64,000 bases of DNA from Photobacterium indicum (GTDB lineage: Bacteria; Pseudomonadota; Gammaproteobacteria; Enterobacterales; Vibrionaceae), in NCBI RefSeq assembly GCF_003026215.1, contig NZ_PYOC01000001.1:558001-622000 (forward strand). The letters run 5' to 3'. Made by a program: the position numbers and the translations under genes. This document shows, piece after piece, positions 8,555 to 17,350 of this stretch. How positions within the stretch are numbered: the first letter of the stretch is position 1; each line of letters opens with the position of its first letter. The notes beneath the pieces were generated by a model. It saw nothing but the letters and a program-made list of their open reading frames with translations. It made no database searches and was not told the DNA's origin.

Positions 8555-9365
8555 ATATGCATGTGAAATTATACCAAATATTACTTTAGTATCTAAGGGA
8601 GCAGTAGTGTTTCTGGTTAACTTAAATCCAACATTGTTAATGGTAAGTGCTAACATGAAAGTATAAAACACTGCCTTATGTTTGTTTATGAGAAATATAT
8701 AATGACCCATGAGACTTTATTGCAGCTTGGTGATGATGCTCTCATAACCTTGTACATAAAATAAAGTCGAAGTCATTATCGTCTTTTTCGTTCCTCCTCC
8801 GTCTTATATAGGAAACGCATTCACTATATCTACAGCAAGGTTCAATAGTGCTAGTTGCATGATATTGCTCTTAATTTCTAACCGTGTACGTATACGCCAA
8901 ATCTCTTCGAGTCGAAATGGCTTTTTGATACCACTTGGCTGATTAGGACTTTGCAATACCATAGAACCTCCTAGGAAATGGTTAATGCAAAGTCATTTTA
9001 GGTAAGAACGTTAAACAGATGTGAGTGGCCAAGGGAAAGGATGTTTTGGACATTAGCAAGTTACAGCGAAGGACTTGTCTTTACCCTTCAGATAACCTTT
9101 AGTAGTTCAAAACGAAACCTCAGTGCGAGATGTCAACTATGAAAGCTTTTGGATAATATCGTTCATCTTACACAGGTATTCACGACATCTTGATGCGTAT
9201 CCTCTTTAGTCAATAAGAACAGCATAGACATAGCTATAACGTTTTAGCGGCGTCATAGAAATTGTTTTAAATCAAAGAAGAAAGAACTTATGAAGTTTAA
9301 TCATTCCACTGGTTTGACGAGTAGAGCTCTAAAGTCTAAATCTTAACTGCATGTATCACAACTAG
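8555..9365. other. 811-bp gene-poor stretch with recombinase stub
   Basis: Apart from the truncated recombinase at 8804-8962 (listed separately), I see no gene, RNA or clear repeat. All frames are broken. The stretch looks like degraded accessory DNA. Confidence 0.4.
8804..8962 (-). pseudogene. Truncated tyrosine-recombinase/integrase N-terminus
   Basis: The 52-codon frame begins at ATG 8962 with a strong AGGAGG ribosome site. It reads KKPFRLEEIWRIRTRLEI then MQLALLNLAVD, which closely resembles the core-binding N-terminal region of small phage-type integrases found in enterobacterial and Vibrio genomes. It then loses the usual continuation (...RSCDLL.LRV) and stops at 8804. The catalytic domain with its Arg/His/Tyr residues is missing, so the protein cannot recombine DNA. 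The intact ribosome site suggests a recent deletion or rearrangement. Confidence 0.7.
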
Positions 9366-9377
9366 ATGGATATGGTT

Positions 9378-10271
9378 ATGAAAAAAATGATGTTTTTGAG
9401 CTTGCTATTGGTTAGTGCCTCTTTCCAAGCTCATTCTAGTAACGATGGAACGAGTTACGCTGCACTGTCGATGGATAAGTTGAATGGCTTTTACTATGGC
9501 TGGTCACATGACTATCCGACTCGATCTGACGCCGCTGATAAGGCAAAGTCTGAGTGTAAAAAAGCAGGCGGTAAAAATTGCAGTGTGGTGCTCGAATTCT
9601 CGGGCAATGGATACGGTTATTACTATACGGTATCAGGGAAAGATGGCTCGGCATATGGATGGGCTGCATATCAGAAAAAAGAAGATGCTCAGCAAAGAGC
9701 ATTAAATGAGTGCACTCAGAGGGCGAATGGTAAGCCGTGCGATAATTTTGTATGGGCTAGTAACTCCGGTACTAAAGAGCAATTCGAGTTGATATCAAAC
9801 TCTTCAAAGGGCCTTTGCTATGGCATTGTTGTGCAAAACTGCGGAACCGAGAAATCGAAATCTTTCCGTACAAGTAACAACCTGCCATATGGAGTAAGGG
9901 CATGGACAAGACCCTTCACGTTTAAAGTGCCTATTTGCTACAACACTAAGATGTACGTGAAAAATGGCAAGCTTGAAGAAGATGGTTCTCGCTCACTTAA
10001 GAAAGAGCCTGAGATTGTTTCCGCTGTAATTGCATTAGAAAAAGAGCTAACCAAAATCATTAAGAGAGATGCGCCTAGAATATGCAATAAAAGAGAACTT
10101 ACGATGATGAAAACATGGGTCTCTGAAGAAGGAATGCGTGAGTCTATGGGGTATGAAAATAGCAAACCAGCGCCAGGTAACCGTGGGGGAAGATTGTATA
10201 AAGAAGTTTCTGTACCTATTGCGGTTGATTATATTGATTTGAAGCTGAACGATGGCCTCCAGTGGGATTAG
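9378..10271 (+). CDS. Secreted protein with tandem DUF4189-like modules
   Basis: Predicted periplasmic or exported protein of 297 aa. A signal peptide (MKKMMFLSLLLVSASFQAHSS) supports ATG 9378 rather than the in-frame ATG 9366. Two related modules follow: YGWSHDYPTRSDAADKAKSEC with NCSVVLEFSG, and YGWAAYQKKEDAQQRALNEC with CDNFVWAS. This is the DUF4189 pattern of a GWA/S strand, an alanine-rich helix (A...A...C) and a Cys-containing strand. The C-terminal 150 residues are unrecognised, contain cysteines (CYGIVVQNC, VPICY) and are lysine-rich. DUF4189 is common in secreted proteins of unknown role. No operon partner is seen. Confidence 0.7.
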   Translation: MKKMMFLSLLLVSASFQAHSSNDGTSYAALSMDKLNGFYYGWSHDYPTRSDAADKAKSECKKAGGKNCSVVLEFSGNGYGYYYTVSGKDGSAYGWAAYQKKEDAQQRALNECTQRANGKPCDNFVWASNSGTKEQFELISNSSKGLCYGIVVQNCGTEKSKSFRTSNNLPYGVRAWTRPFTFKVPICYNTKMYVKNGKLEEDGSRSLKKEPEIVSAVIALEKELTKIIKRDAPRICNKRELTMMKTWVSEEGMRESMGYENSKPAPGNRGGRLYKEVSVPIAVDYIDLKLNDGLQWD

Positions 10272-11063
10272 TTTTATAAGCTACTTTTACTATCCTAACT
10301 TTAAAGTTAGAAAAGCACTAATGTTGAAGAAACAGTGCAGGAATAGTTGAAATGATTCCGACATCGAGAAGATAAAAACAACTTGCTCAGTATGAATCGT
10401 TTTTTGACAGTTGAAATTAGTACAAGTTACTTAGGATGTTGTACACAATACAACGACAACGCCAGTGAGAATTTTTCCTTTCACTGGCGTTTGTTATTGA
10501 ACGCTCGAATCGAACAATCAGATTACTTTTTGTAGAGTCAACTTGCATAAACAGATGTGTATGAATGAATGTACTAACAAGAAAGGGGCAGAACCGAGTT
10601 AGAGATGGCTCCGTCAGGGATTCAGATGTAAGTGTTAGGTCTAAGGCCGCGTTTTCCGTAGAAGTACCGAATACACTGATGTTATTGTGCAAAAATAGTG
10701 GCAAATGAATAATGTCTGTAAATTCCAACGGTCAAGAAATAGCCAAGTAAGGATGAAGCAACCAAAGAACTTCACCAAGACGTAATAGCGCTTAGCCTTC
10801 AAAACTAGTTGCCATGAACTAGTTCATTCTGAGGGCTAGCTTATACCATCCTACATAAGTATTTGATCATTCTTGCTGGTTAAAACTACTTCTAACGTCG
10901 TTATGAATTTTGTAATTAGAGCCACTAGTTATCTGCAATTCATGCCTAGTTATAAGCGATTTTTCCTGCGCAATATTATGATCAACTACTTACCTAGAAT
11001 GGTATTACAGATAATACATTTCATCTGTCGCCATTTTATCGCCATTGTCTTGGTGAAGTATTT
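10272..11063. other. 792-bp intergenic stretch
   Basis: No convincing gene is present. It holds a perfect ctaactttaaagttag palindrome (10295-10310), a strong terminator (10458-10491) and an AACTAGTT motif repeated at short spacing (around 10805-10825). Frames that stay open here run straight through the terminator or lack a ribosome site. Confidence 0.4.
10458..10491 (+). terminator. Strong hairpin terminator downstream of the DUF4189 gene
   Basis: An 11-bp perfect inverted repeat (aacgccagtga / tcactggcgtt) with a 12-nt T-rich loop, followed by TGTTATT. It is 187 bp after the stop codon of the secreted protein gene. Confidence 0.6.
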
Positions 11064-12917
11064 CTATGCTGTTGTTTTTAAGTTTGGAGTCTCATCACCA
11101 ATAAAACCACCAGTTTGATGTGCCCATAATTGTGCATAAATACCTTTTTGAGCAATCAGTTCTTGGTGTGACCCTTGCTCTGCAATTTCACCTTTATCGA
11201 GCACAATTAGGCGATCCATTGCTGCAATGGTTGATAAACGGTGGGCAATGGCAATCACGGTTTTACCTTGCATCAGTTCATACAGACTTTCTTGAATGGC
11301 AGCTTCAACTTCTGAATCTAATGCTGAGGTTGCTTCATCTAGCAGTAGGATAGGGGCGTTCTTCAATAGTACTCGAGAGATAGCAATACGCTGGCGTTGA
11401 CCGCCTGAAAGCTTCACACCACGTTCACCGACTTGAGCATCATACCCAGTATTACCGTATGGGTCTGATAGCAAGCCAATAAACTCATGCGCATGGGCTT
11501 GTTTGGTTGCCGCAAGTAACTGTTCTTCTGTTGCATTAGGGTTACCATACATAATGTTTTCACGAATAGAGCGGTGCAACAATGAGGTATCTTGCGTGAC
11601 CATGCCAATTTGTGCGCGGAGTGAATCTTGCGTCACGTGTGCAATGTTTTGACCATCAATACTGATAGAGCCAGATTCGACATCGTGAAAGCGCATTAAT
11701 AGGTTAACCATTGTGGATTTACCTGCGCCAGAGCGCCCGACCAATCCTACTTTCTCACCCGGCTTAATATTGAGGTTCAGCTTTTCAATCACCCCTGATT
11801 TTTCACCGTAATGGAAATTAACATCGTCAAAGTGAATCGCCCCATTGTTTACAGCAAGTATTGGCGCGTCTTTTTTATCGGTAATATCAACAGGTTTAGA
11901 TAGTGTACGCATACCGTCAATGACGGTGCCAATATTTTCAAATAGCCCACCAATCTCCCACATAATCCATTTAGACATGCCATTGATACGTAATGCCAAA
12001 CTTACTGCAACAGCGATTGCCCCAATAGTGACGGCAGAGATGGTCCACAGCCAAATAGCAAGACCAGCAATAGAGAACACAAGCAGGTAGTTAATGATCT
12101 CTACACTGATATTTAACCCTGTAACGAGGCGCATTTGGCGGTGTACAGTGTCAAGAAAGCCTTTCATTCCTTGCTCTGCGTATTCGGTTTCACGATCAGT
12201 GTGGGAAAATAATTTAACGGTTTGAATATTGGTATAGCTGTCGACTATACGTCCTGTCATGGTAGAACGTGCATCAGCTTGTTCGGTTGATACTGTCTTT
12301 AGCTTAGGTACGAAATACAGCTGAATACCCACATAAGCAGCAAGCCACAACAGCATTGGTATCATTAAACGATAATCAGATTGGGCAATCAGCACCACCA
12401 TCGCGGTGAAATACACCGAAATATAGACCAGTACATCTAGTAATTTCATTACCGTTTCTCGTACCGATAATGACGTTTGCATGACTTTAGTGGCAATTCG
12501 ACCAGCAAAATCATTTTGATAAAATGACACGCTTTGTTTTAACAGGTAACGGTGTGCCAGCCAACGAATAGCCATTGGGTAGTTACCCAATAAGGTTTGA
12601 TGCAGTAACAATGAATGTAGAAAAACCAGTGAAGGCACAACAACCAGCACAATCAGACTCATTACAATGAGCTTTCCGCCTTCTTCGGCAATAAATGTGT
12701 CGGGATTATGCTGCGTTAGCCAGTCGACCAGTTGTCCCATAAAACCAAATAGAGACACCTCTACCACTGCGATAACAGCACTGAGTAATGACATCGCAAT
12801 GAGTGGGAGTTCAAACCCTTTGGTGTAGTGGCGGCAAAAAGCAAACAGACTTGCTGGTGGCTGATCAGGATCCTGTTTAGGAAAAGCTGAGGTCAGTTTT
12901 TCAAAGCGTTTGTACAT
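11064..12917 (-). CDS. ABC exporter half-transporter (fused permease-ATPase)
   Basis: A 617-aa type IV ABC exporter of the MsbA/MDR kind. The first 330 residues form the six-helix transmembrane domain. The nucleotide-binding domain follows with Walker A GRSGAGKST, Q-loop VTQDTSLL, signature LSGGQRQR, Walker B ILLLDEATSALD and the H-loop AHRLSTI, all intact. It should work as a homodimer in the inner membrane, pumping out a lipid, drug or peptide; the substrate is not predictable. It stands alone, convergent with nothing, and lies 87 bp from the melR stop. The start ATG 12917 has only a weak site. No MFP or TolC partner is nearby. Confidence 0.9.
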   Translation of the reverse strand: MYKRFEKLTSAFPKQDPDQPPASLFAFCRHYTKGFELPLIAMSLLSAVIAVVEVSLFGFMGQLVDWLTQHNPDTFIAEEGGKLIVMSLIVLVVVPSLVFLHSLLLHQTLLGNYPMAIRWLAHRYLLKQSVSFYQNDFAGRIATKVMQTSLSVRETVMKLLDVLVYISVYFTAMVVLIAQSDYRLMIPMLLWLAAYVGIQLYFVPKLKTVSTEQADARSTMTGRIVDSYTNIQTVKLFSHTDRETEYAEQGMKGFLDTVHRQMRLVTGLNISVEIINYLLVFSIAGLAIWLWTISAVTIGAIAVAVSLALRINGMSKWIMWEIGGLFENIGTVIDGMRTLSKPVDITDKKDAPILAVNNGAIHFDDVNFHYGEKSGVIEKLNLNIKPGEKVGLVGRSGAGKSTMVNLLMRFHDVESGSISIDGQNIAHVTQDSLRAQIGMVTQDTSLLHRSIRENIMYGNPNATEEQLLAATKQAHAHEFIGLLSDPYGNTGYDAQVGERGVKLSGGQRQRIAISRVLLKNAPILLLDEATSALDSEVEAAIQESLYELMQGKTVIAIAHRLSTIAAMDRLIVLDKGEIAEQGSHQELIAQKGIYAQLWAHQTGGFIGDETPNLKTTA

Positions 12918-13004
12918 AAAATGGAGTGTCCAATAAAAGCGTGTGATTGTCTGACCATTTGCTTATTCAGAATGGCATGAAAAGCGAGATAGCATCGCCT
13001 TTTG

Positions 13005-14012
13005 TTACTTAGCCTTAGTGACGGCTACTGGTCTTTTTCCATCACATGCGCCTTTTTCTAACTGGTGAATGGGGCTGCTGCCTTGCAGTGCCCATCGGTG
13101 ATCGTCACGACTCAGCTTTCTATATTGCGTGGGTGTTATACCTAGATAGCTTTGGAATGTCTGGTAAAAGCGGCTGCTAGAGTTAAACCCAACTGTCAAT
13201 GAAATATCAAGAATGGTGCGTTCTGTATCGCTTAGCAAGGCGCGCGCATGGTTCATTCGCATGGCTGTTATGTACTGTTTGATCGTGAGCTGCATCATGC
13301 GCTGAAAAATCCCCATTGCATAATTGGTATGCAGCCCGACGTGATCAGCAATCTGTTTTACCGTCAGTGGAGTGTCGTGGTGGGTGGCAATGTATTCCAG
13401 CATCTGGCTAACATAAAACTGTGAATGTTTAGAAAGCCCATTCTGAATTGTTTTATCTGTGCGGCTGGTTAGCATTTGAGACCAACCATCGAGGCAAACT
13501 CGTTTCAGCATCAGACCTATTTCATCGGAAGCCAGTTGTTGGCGGCTTTCTGCAACGTGTGTCAATTCCGCTTCCCAGCGAGCAATTTCAAATTCACACA
13601 CCAAAGATGGTGCTGTCGATTGTAATACTGCCCCGTGAGTGATCTGATTAACCAGCTCTCTGTTTAATGGCCATGATAAAAAATGATGGATAGGGATATT
13701 GATAATACCCATATTGTGGCTATCACCAGGATGTGTGAGTCGGTGCGGAACAGAAGCCCAAAATAGCCCAATGTGGCCATCTTTTAATACAACTGGGCTG
13801 CCATTAATGATGTATTCCACATCACCACCAAACGGGATATTGACTTCAATCTGCCCGTGCCAGTGGTAGCCGGGCATGTCGTGGGGTGGTCTTAATTCGA
13901 CATCAATTTTTTCGTGTGAAGAATAGAGCGACAAAGGGCTGACAGACACACTGTCTTGTGAATAGTTTTCTTGGGGGGTCACCAACAACGCATCTTTGTC
14001 ATGTTGTTTCAT
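13005..14012 (-). CDS. melR: AraC-family melibiose regulator MelR
   Basis: Activator of alpha-galactoside genes. The 335-aa protein has an N-terminal cupin sensor domain with HWHGQIEVNIPFGGDVEY and GLFWASVPHRLT, very close to E. coli MelR, and a C-terminal double helix-turn-helix (HVGLHTNYAMGIFQRMMQLT; ILDISLTVGFNSSSRFYQTF). It is about 30 residues longer than E. coli MelR, with extensions at both ends. AAGGAG sits just before ATG 14012. It is transcribed divergently from melA, the same arrangement as in E. coli, so the shared 325-bp gap should contain the MelR sites. Confidence 0.95.
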   Translation of the reverse strand: MKQHDKDALLVTPQENYSQDSVSVSPLSLYSSHEKIDVELRPPHDMPGYHWHGQIEVNIPFGGDVEYIINGSPVVLKDGHIGLFWASVPHRLTHPGDSHNMGIINIPIHHFLSWPLNRELVNQITHGAVLQSTAPSLVCEFEIARWEAELTHVAESRQQLASDEIGLMLKRVCLDGWSQMLTSRTDKTIQNGLSKHSQFYVSQMLEYIATHHDTPLTVKQIADHVGLHTNYAMGIFQRMMQLTIKQYITAMRMNHARALLSDTERTILDISLTVGFNSSSRFYQTFQSYLGITPTQYRKLSRDDHRWALQGSSPIHQLEKGACDGKRPVAVTKAK

Positions 14013-14337
14013 GTCAGCTCCTTAGGAAATACACCATTGTCCCAAAACCTTCGAAATGAAACCCAGATCCTTGTCATACCTCAGTTATTACTCATTGATA
14101 AATAACTAAATACGGAACAGAGGTTACAAAATAAAAGGATTATGCTGGCGAAGTATTTAAGAATCTCACTTAATTACCTATTTTTGTCCTGTTTTCTCAT
14201 ATTGTACCAATACGGAGTAAAAATATTAGGAAACAGGACAGTGATAGCACTTACCGAGACGATTAAGGTGATAGAAGGCGTGTAATGTTTCACCATCACA
14301 TTACGTTAGTTTTATTGAGATTAAGGATATAAATCGC
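14013..14337. promoter_or_regulatory. melR-melA divergent control region
   Basis: It contains a spaced inverted repeat, TGTCCTGTTT (14185-14194) and AAACAGGACA (14231-14240), with 36 bp between the arms. Arms of that size and position are plausible paired activator half-sites, with MelR the obvious candidate. No perfect CRP core was found here. Assignment to MelR is inference. Confidence 0.5.
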
Positions 14338-15693
14338 ATGAAGACTCCACAAATCACCTTCATCGGTGCGGGTTCGACTATTTTCGTTAAGAACATTCTT
14401 GGCGACGTTTTCCATAAACCAGCACTGAAACATGCTCATATCGCATTGATGGATATCGACCAAACTCGTTTAGAAGAATCTCAGATTGTCGTTAGAAAGC
14501 TCATGGAATCTGCAGGTGCAACAGGCAACATAACCTGTCACTTGAACCAAAAAGATGCTCTGCAAGATGCCGATTTTGTCGTTGTTGCATTTCAGATTGG
14601 TGGTTATGAGCCGTGTACTGTTACTGATTTTGAGGTCTGTAAGCGTCACGGCCTAGAGCAAACTATTGCTGATACCTTAGGCCCTGGTGGCATTATGCGT
14701 TCATTACGTACTATTCCTCATTTATGGCAGATCTGTGAAGATATGACCGAGGTTTGTCCAGATGCAACCATGCTTAATTATGTGAACCCTATGGCGATGA
14801 ATACTTGGGCGATGTATGCAAAATACCCAAACATTAAACAGGTTGGTTTGTGTCATTCCGTGCAAGGTACCGCTGAAGAATTGGCGCACGACTTAGAGCT
14901 GGATTATAACGATTTACGTTATACCTGTGCTGGTATTAACCATATGGCTTATTACCTCACATTAGAGAAGAAAAACGCGCAAGGTGAGTATGTAGATATT
15001 TACCCAGATTTACTTACGGCCTTTGAAAATGGTCAAGCACCTAAACCTGGCCAACATCATAACGGTCGTTGCGTAAACCTCATTCGCTATGAAATGTTCA
15101 AAAAGTTGGGCTACTTTGTGACTGAATCGTCAGAGCATTTTTCTGAATATACACCGTACTTCATTAAACCAAATCGTCCAGATTTGATTGAACGTTATAA
15201 AGTGCCACTAGATGAGTATCCGAAACGTTGTGTTGAGCAAATAGCTGATTGGAAACAAGATTTGGAAGCGTTTAAAAACGCAGATAGTATCGATGTAAAA
15301 GAATCGCATGAGTACGCAAGTATCATCATGAATGCAATCTGGACGGGTACGCCGAGTGTGATTTACGGCAACGTAAGAAATGACGGTCTGATTGAAAACC
15401 TGCCGCAGGAATGCTGTGTAGAAGTTGCCTGTCTGGTTGATGCTAACGGTATTCAACCGACGAAAGTAGGTCGCTTACCAAGCCATTTGGCGGCATTAAT
15501 GCAAACCAATATTAATGTTCAAACCCTACTGACTGAAGCTATTTTAACTGAAAATCGAGATCGCATTTATCACGCTGCCATGCTGGACCCGCATACAGCG
15601 GCAGTATTAGGGCTAGAAGAGATTTATGCGCTAGTTGATGATCTTATTGAGGCACATGAAGGTTGGTTGCCTGCATGGGTTCACAAACATTAA
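14338..15693 (+). CDS. melA: Alpha-galactosidase, GH4
   Basis: Cytoplasmic melibiase that splits alpha-galactosides to galactose and the other sugar using NAD and a divalent metal. At 451 aa it equals E. coli MelA in length. The NAD-binding N-terminus (ITFIGAGSTIFVKNILGDVF), the GH4 metal-site region (GLCHSVQGT, with Cys and His) and AGINHMAY are all present. AAGGA lies upstream of ATG 14338. melB follows 112 bp later. The GH4 mechanism is redox-assisted and unrelated to the GH36 enzyme encoded 8 kb away. Confidence 0.96.
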   Translation: MKTPQITFIGAGSTIFVKNILGDVFHKPALKHAHIALMDIDQTRLEESQIVVRKLMESAGATGNITCHLNQKDALQDADFVVVAFQIGGYEPCTVTDFEVCKRHGLEQTIADTLGPGGIMRSLRTIPHLWQICEDMTEVCPDATMLNYVNPMAMNTWAMYAKYPNIKQVGLCHSVQGTAEELAHDLELDYNDLRYTCAGINHMAYYLTLEKKNAQGEYVDIYPDLLTAFENGQAPKPGQHHNGRCVNLIRYEMFKKLGYFVTESSEHFSEYTPYFIKPNRPDLIERYKVPLDEYPKRCVEQIADWKQDLEAFKNADSIDVKESHEYASIIMNAIWTGTPSVIYGNVRNDGLIENLPQECCVEVACLVDANGIQPTKVGRLPSHLAALMQTNINVQTLLTEAILTENRDRIYHAAMLDPHTAAVLGLEEIYALVDDLIEAHEGWLPAWVHKH

Positions 15694-15805
15694 TAGCGAA
15701 TAAAACAACAAAGAATAATCAATATAAAGAAAGAATATAACTAACCAATAACGTGAAACTAAATGGAATGATGCCCTCTCGAATGAGGGGGCTAAAGGAG
15801 CCACA

Positions 15806-17233
15806 ATGAGTGTTTCAATGAACACCAAGCTGAGTTATGGATTTGGCGCGTTTGGTAAAGATTTTGCGATTACCATCGTTTATATGTATCTAATGTTTTA
15901 CTACACCGATGTTGTGGGTATTTCTGCTGGCGTCGTCGGAACGCTTTTCTTAGTGGCTCGAATATGGGATGCAGTGAATGATCCGATTATGGGGTGGTTG
16001 GTTAATAACACTCGTACTCGCTGGGGAAAATTTAAACCCTGGATTCTTATCGGCACCATCACCAACTCTGTCGTGTTGTTTATGCTGTTTAGTGCCCACT
16101 ACATTGAAGGTCCGTGGCTTATTGCTTATGTCACAGTAACTTACATTTTATGGGGTATGACCTACACCTTAATGGATATTCCTTTTTGGTCTTTGGTTCC
16201 GACTTTGACGCTAGATAAGCGCGAACGTGAAGAGTTAGTACCTTACCCGCGTTTCTTCGCCAGCCTAGCGTGGATTGTGACAGCAGCGATAGCGATGCCA
16301 TTTATCAACTATGTGGGTGGCGATGACAAAGGCTTCGGCTTCCAAGTCTTTACCTTATTGTTGATTGTTTGTTTTGCGGTATCGACGTTCATAACCCTTC
16401 GTAATGTAAAAGAACGTTACTCGACCGATCAACTAGACAGCACAGCAGTCGAAGAGAAAGTATCGCTGAAAAAAATGCTCGCGCTTATTTATAAAAATAG
16501 CCAGCTTACAAGTTTGTTGTGTATGGCGTTATCGTACAACCTCGCGACCAATATTATTATGGCGTTCGCGGTGTACTATTTCACCTACGTGGTTGGTAAT
16601 GAAGATCTGTTCCCGTACTACATGGCCTATGCGGGTATCGCGAACCTTATTACTCTAGTGCTGTTCCCTAAACTGGCGAAGCTTTTTTCTCGCCGTGTGC
16701 TTTGGGCGTGTGCATCAAGCTTTCCGATTTTTGGCAGTATCGTGTTGATTTACATCGGTATGTACGATCAACAAAGTATACTCTTAATCTCTACTGCGGG
16801 TGTACTACTTCAAATTGGTACGGCGTTATTCTGGGTACTGAACGTGATCATGGTCGCTGACACCGTTGATTATGGTGAATATAAACTTGGGATCCGTTGT
16901 GAAAGTATTGCTTACTCTGTTCAGACGCTAGTGGTAAAAGCTGGCTCTGCGTTTGCGGCATTCTTTATCGGTATTGCCCTTACCGTTGTAAATTATGTAC
17001 CAAATGTTGAGCAAAGTGCCGATACCATCTTTGGTATGCAGTGCGTCATGATCGGGCTACCAAGTTTCTTCTTTGCTATTGCACTGTTCATCTATTTCCG
17101 CTTCTACAAACTGAATGGTGCATACCATCAGAAAATTCAAAATCATCTGACAGAAAAATACGATCACATCAGTACTGAATCAGATGAAAATGGTAAGCAA
17201 CCTGAGACAGGAAAACCCATTCAAGCTGTTTAA
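15806..17233 (+). CDS. melB: Melibiose:cation symporter, GPH family
   Basis: Inner-membrane symporter for melibiose and related alpha-galactosides, 475 aa, about 12 transmembrane segments. Typical GPH features are visible: the N-terminal [12 protein letters not shown], the cation-site helix with [11 protein letters not shown] (two aspartates), the [11 protein letters not shown] segment, and a later [15 protein letters not shown]. The ribosome site AAAGGAG precedes ATG 15806, and a small GC-rich hairpin (15773-15792) overlaps the region just before it. It belongs to the melAB operon and should be induced through MelR. Confidence 0.95.
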   Translation: MSVSMNTKLSYGFGAFGKDFAITIVYMYLMFYYTDVVGISAGVVGTLFLVARIWDAVNDPIMGWLVNNTRTRWGKFKPWILIGTITNSVVLFMLFSAHYIEGPWLIAYVTVTYILWGMTYTLMDIPFWSLVPTLTLDKREREELVPYPRFFASLAWIVTAAIAMPFINYVGGDDKGFGFQVFTLLLIVCFAVSTFITLRNVKERYSTDQLDSTAVEEKVSLKKMLALIYKNSQLTSLLCMALSYNLATNIIMAFAVYYFTYVVGNEDLFPYYMAYAGIANLITLVLFPKLAKLFSRRVLWACASSFPIFGSIVLIYIGMYDQQSILLISTAGVLLQIGTALFWVLNVIMVADTVDYGEYKLGIRCESIAYSVQTLVVKAGSAFAAFFIGIALTVVNYVPNVEQSADTIFGMQCVMIGLPSFFFAIALFIYFRFYKLNGAYHQKIQNHLTEKYDHISTESDENGKQPETGKPIQAV

Positions 17234-17243
17234 TCTTACCCTA

Positions 17244-17263
17244 AGGCCATTATTTAATGGCCT
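17244..17263 (+). other. Hairpin between melB and the secreted glycosidase gene
   Basis: A 9-bp perfect stem (aggccatta / taatggcct) with a 2-nt loop lies right after the melB stop. The following ATTTAAAAAA is not a T tract, so partial attenuation or mRNA protection is likelier than full termination. Confidence 0.45.
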
Positions 17264-17350
17264 ATTTAAAAAATAATAATAGCCACTATAAAACAGCTTA
17301 TTTAATTATAAATTTATCTGATAACGACATATTCAAATGGAAGAGAAGTA

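Noticed and set aside
6855..10271. An integron cassette array
   Set aside because: The run of small unknown genes is suggestive, but no attC-type repeats were seen between them.
10417..10728. A 103-codon open frame on the minus strand
   Set aside because: It runs through the strong 11-bp terminator at 10458-10491, has no ribosome site, and its translation has no protein-like pattern.
10873..11118. An 81-codon open frame overlapping the end of the ABC exporter gene
   Set aside because: No start-site support, unusual composition, and overlap with a clear gene on the other strand. It might be an old repeat or element end, but I could not identify it.
14281..14310. A CRP site near ATCACATTACG upstream of melA
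   Set aside because: Only one half (TCACA) matches; the partner half at the required distance does not.
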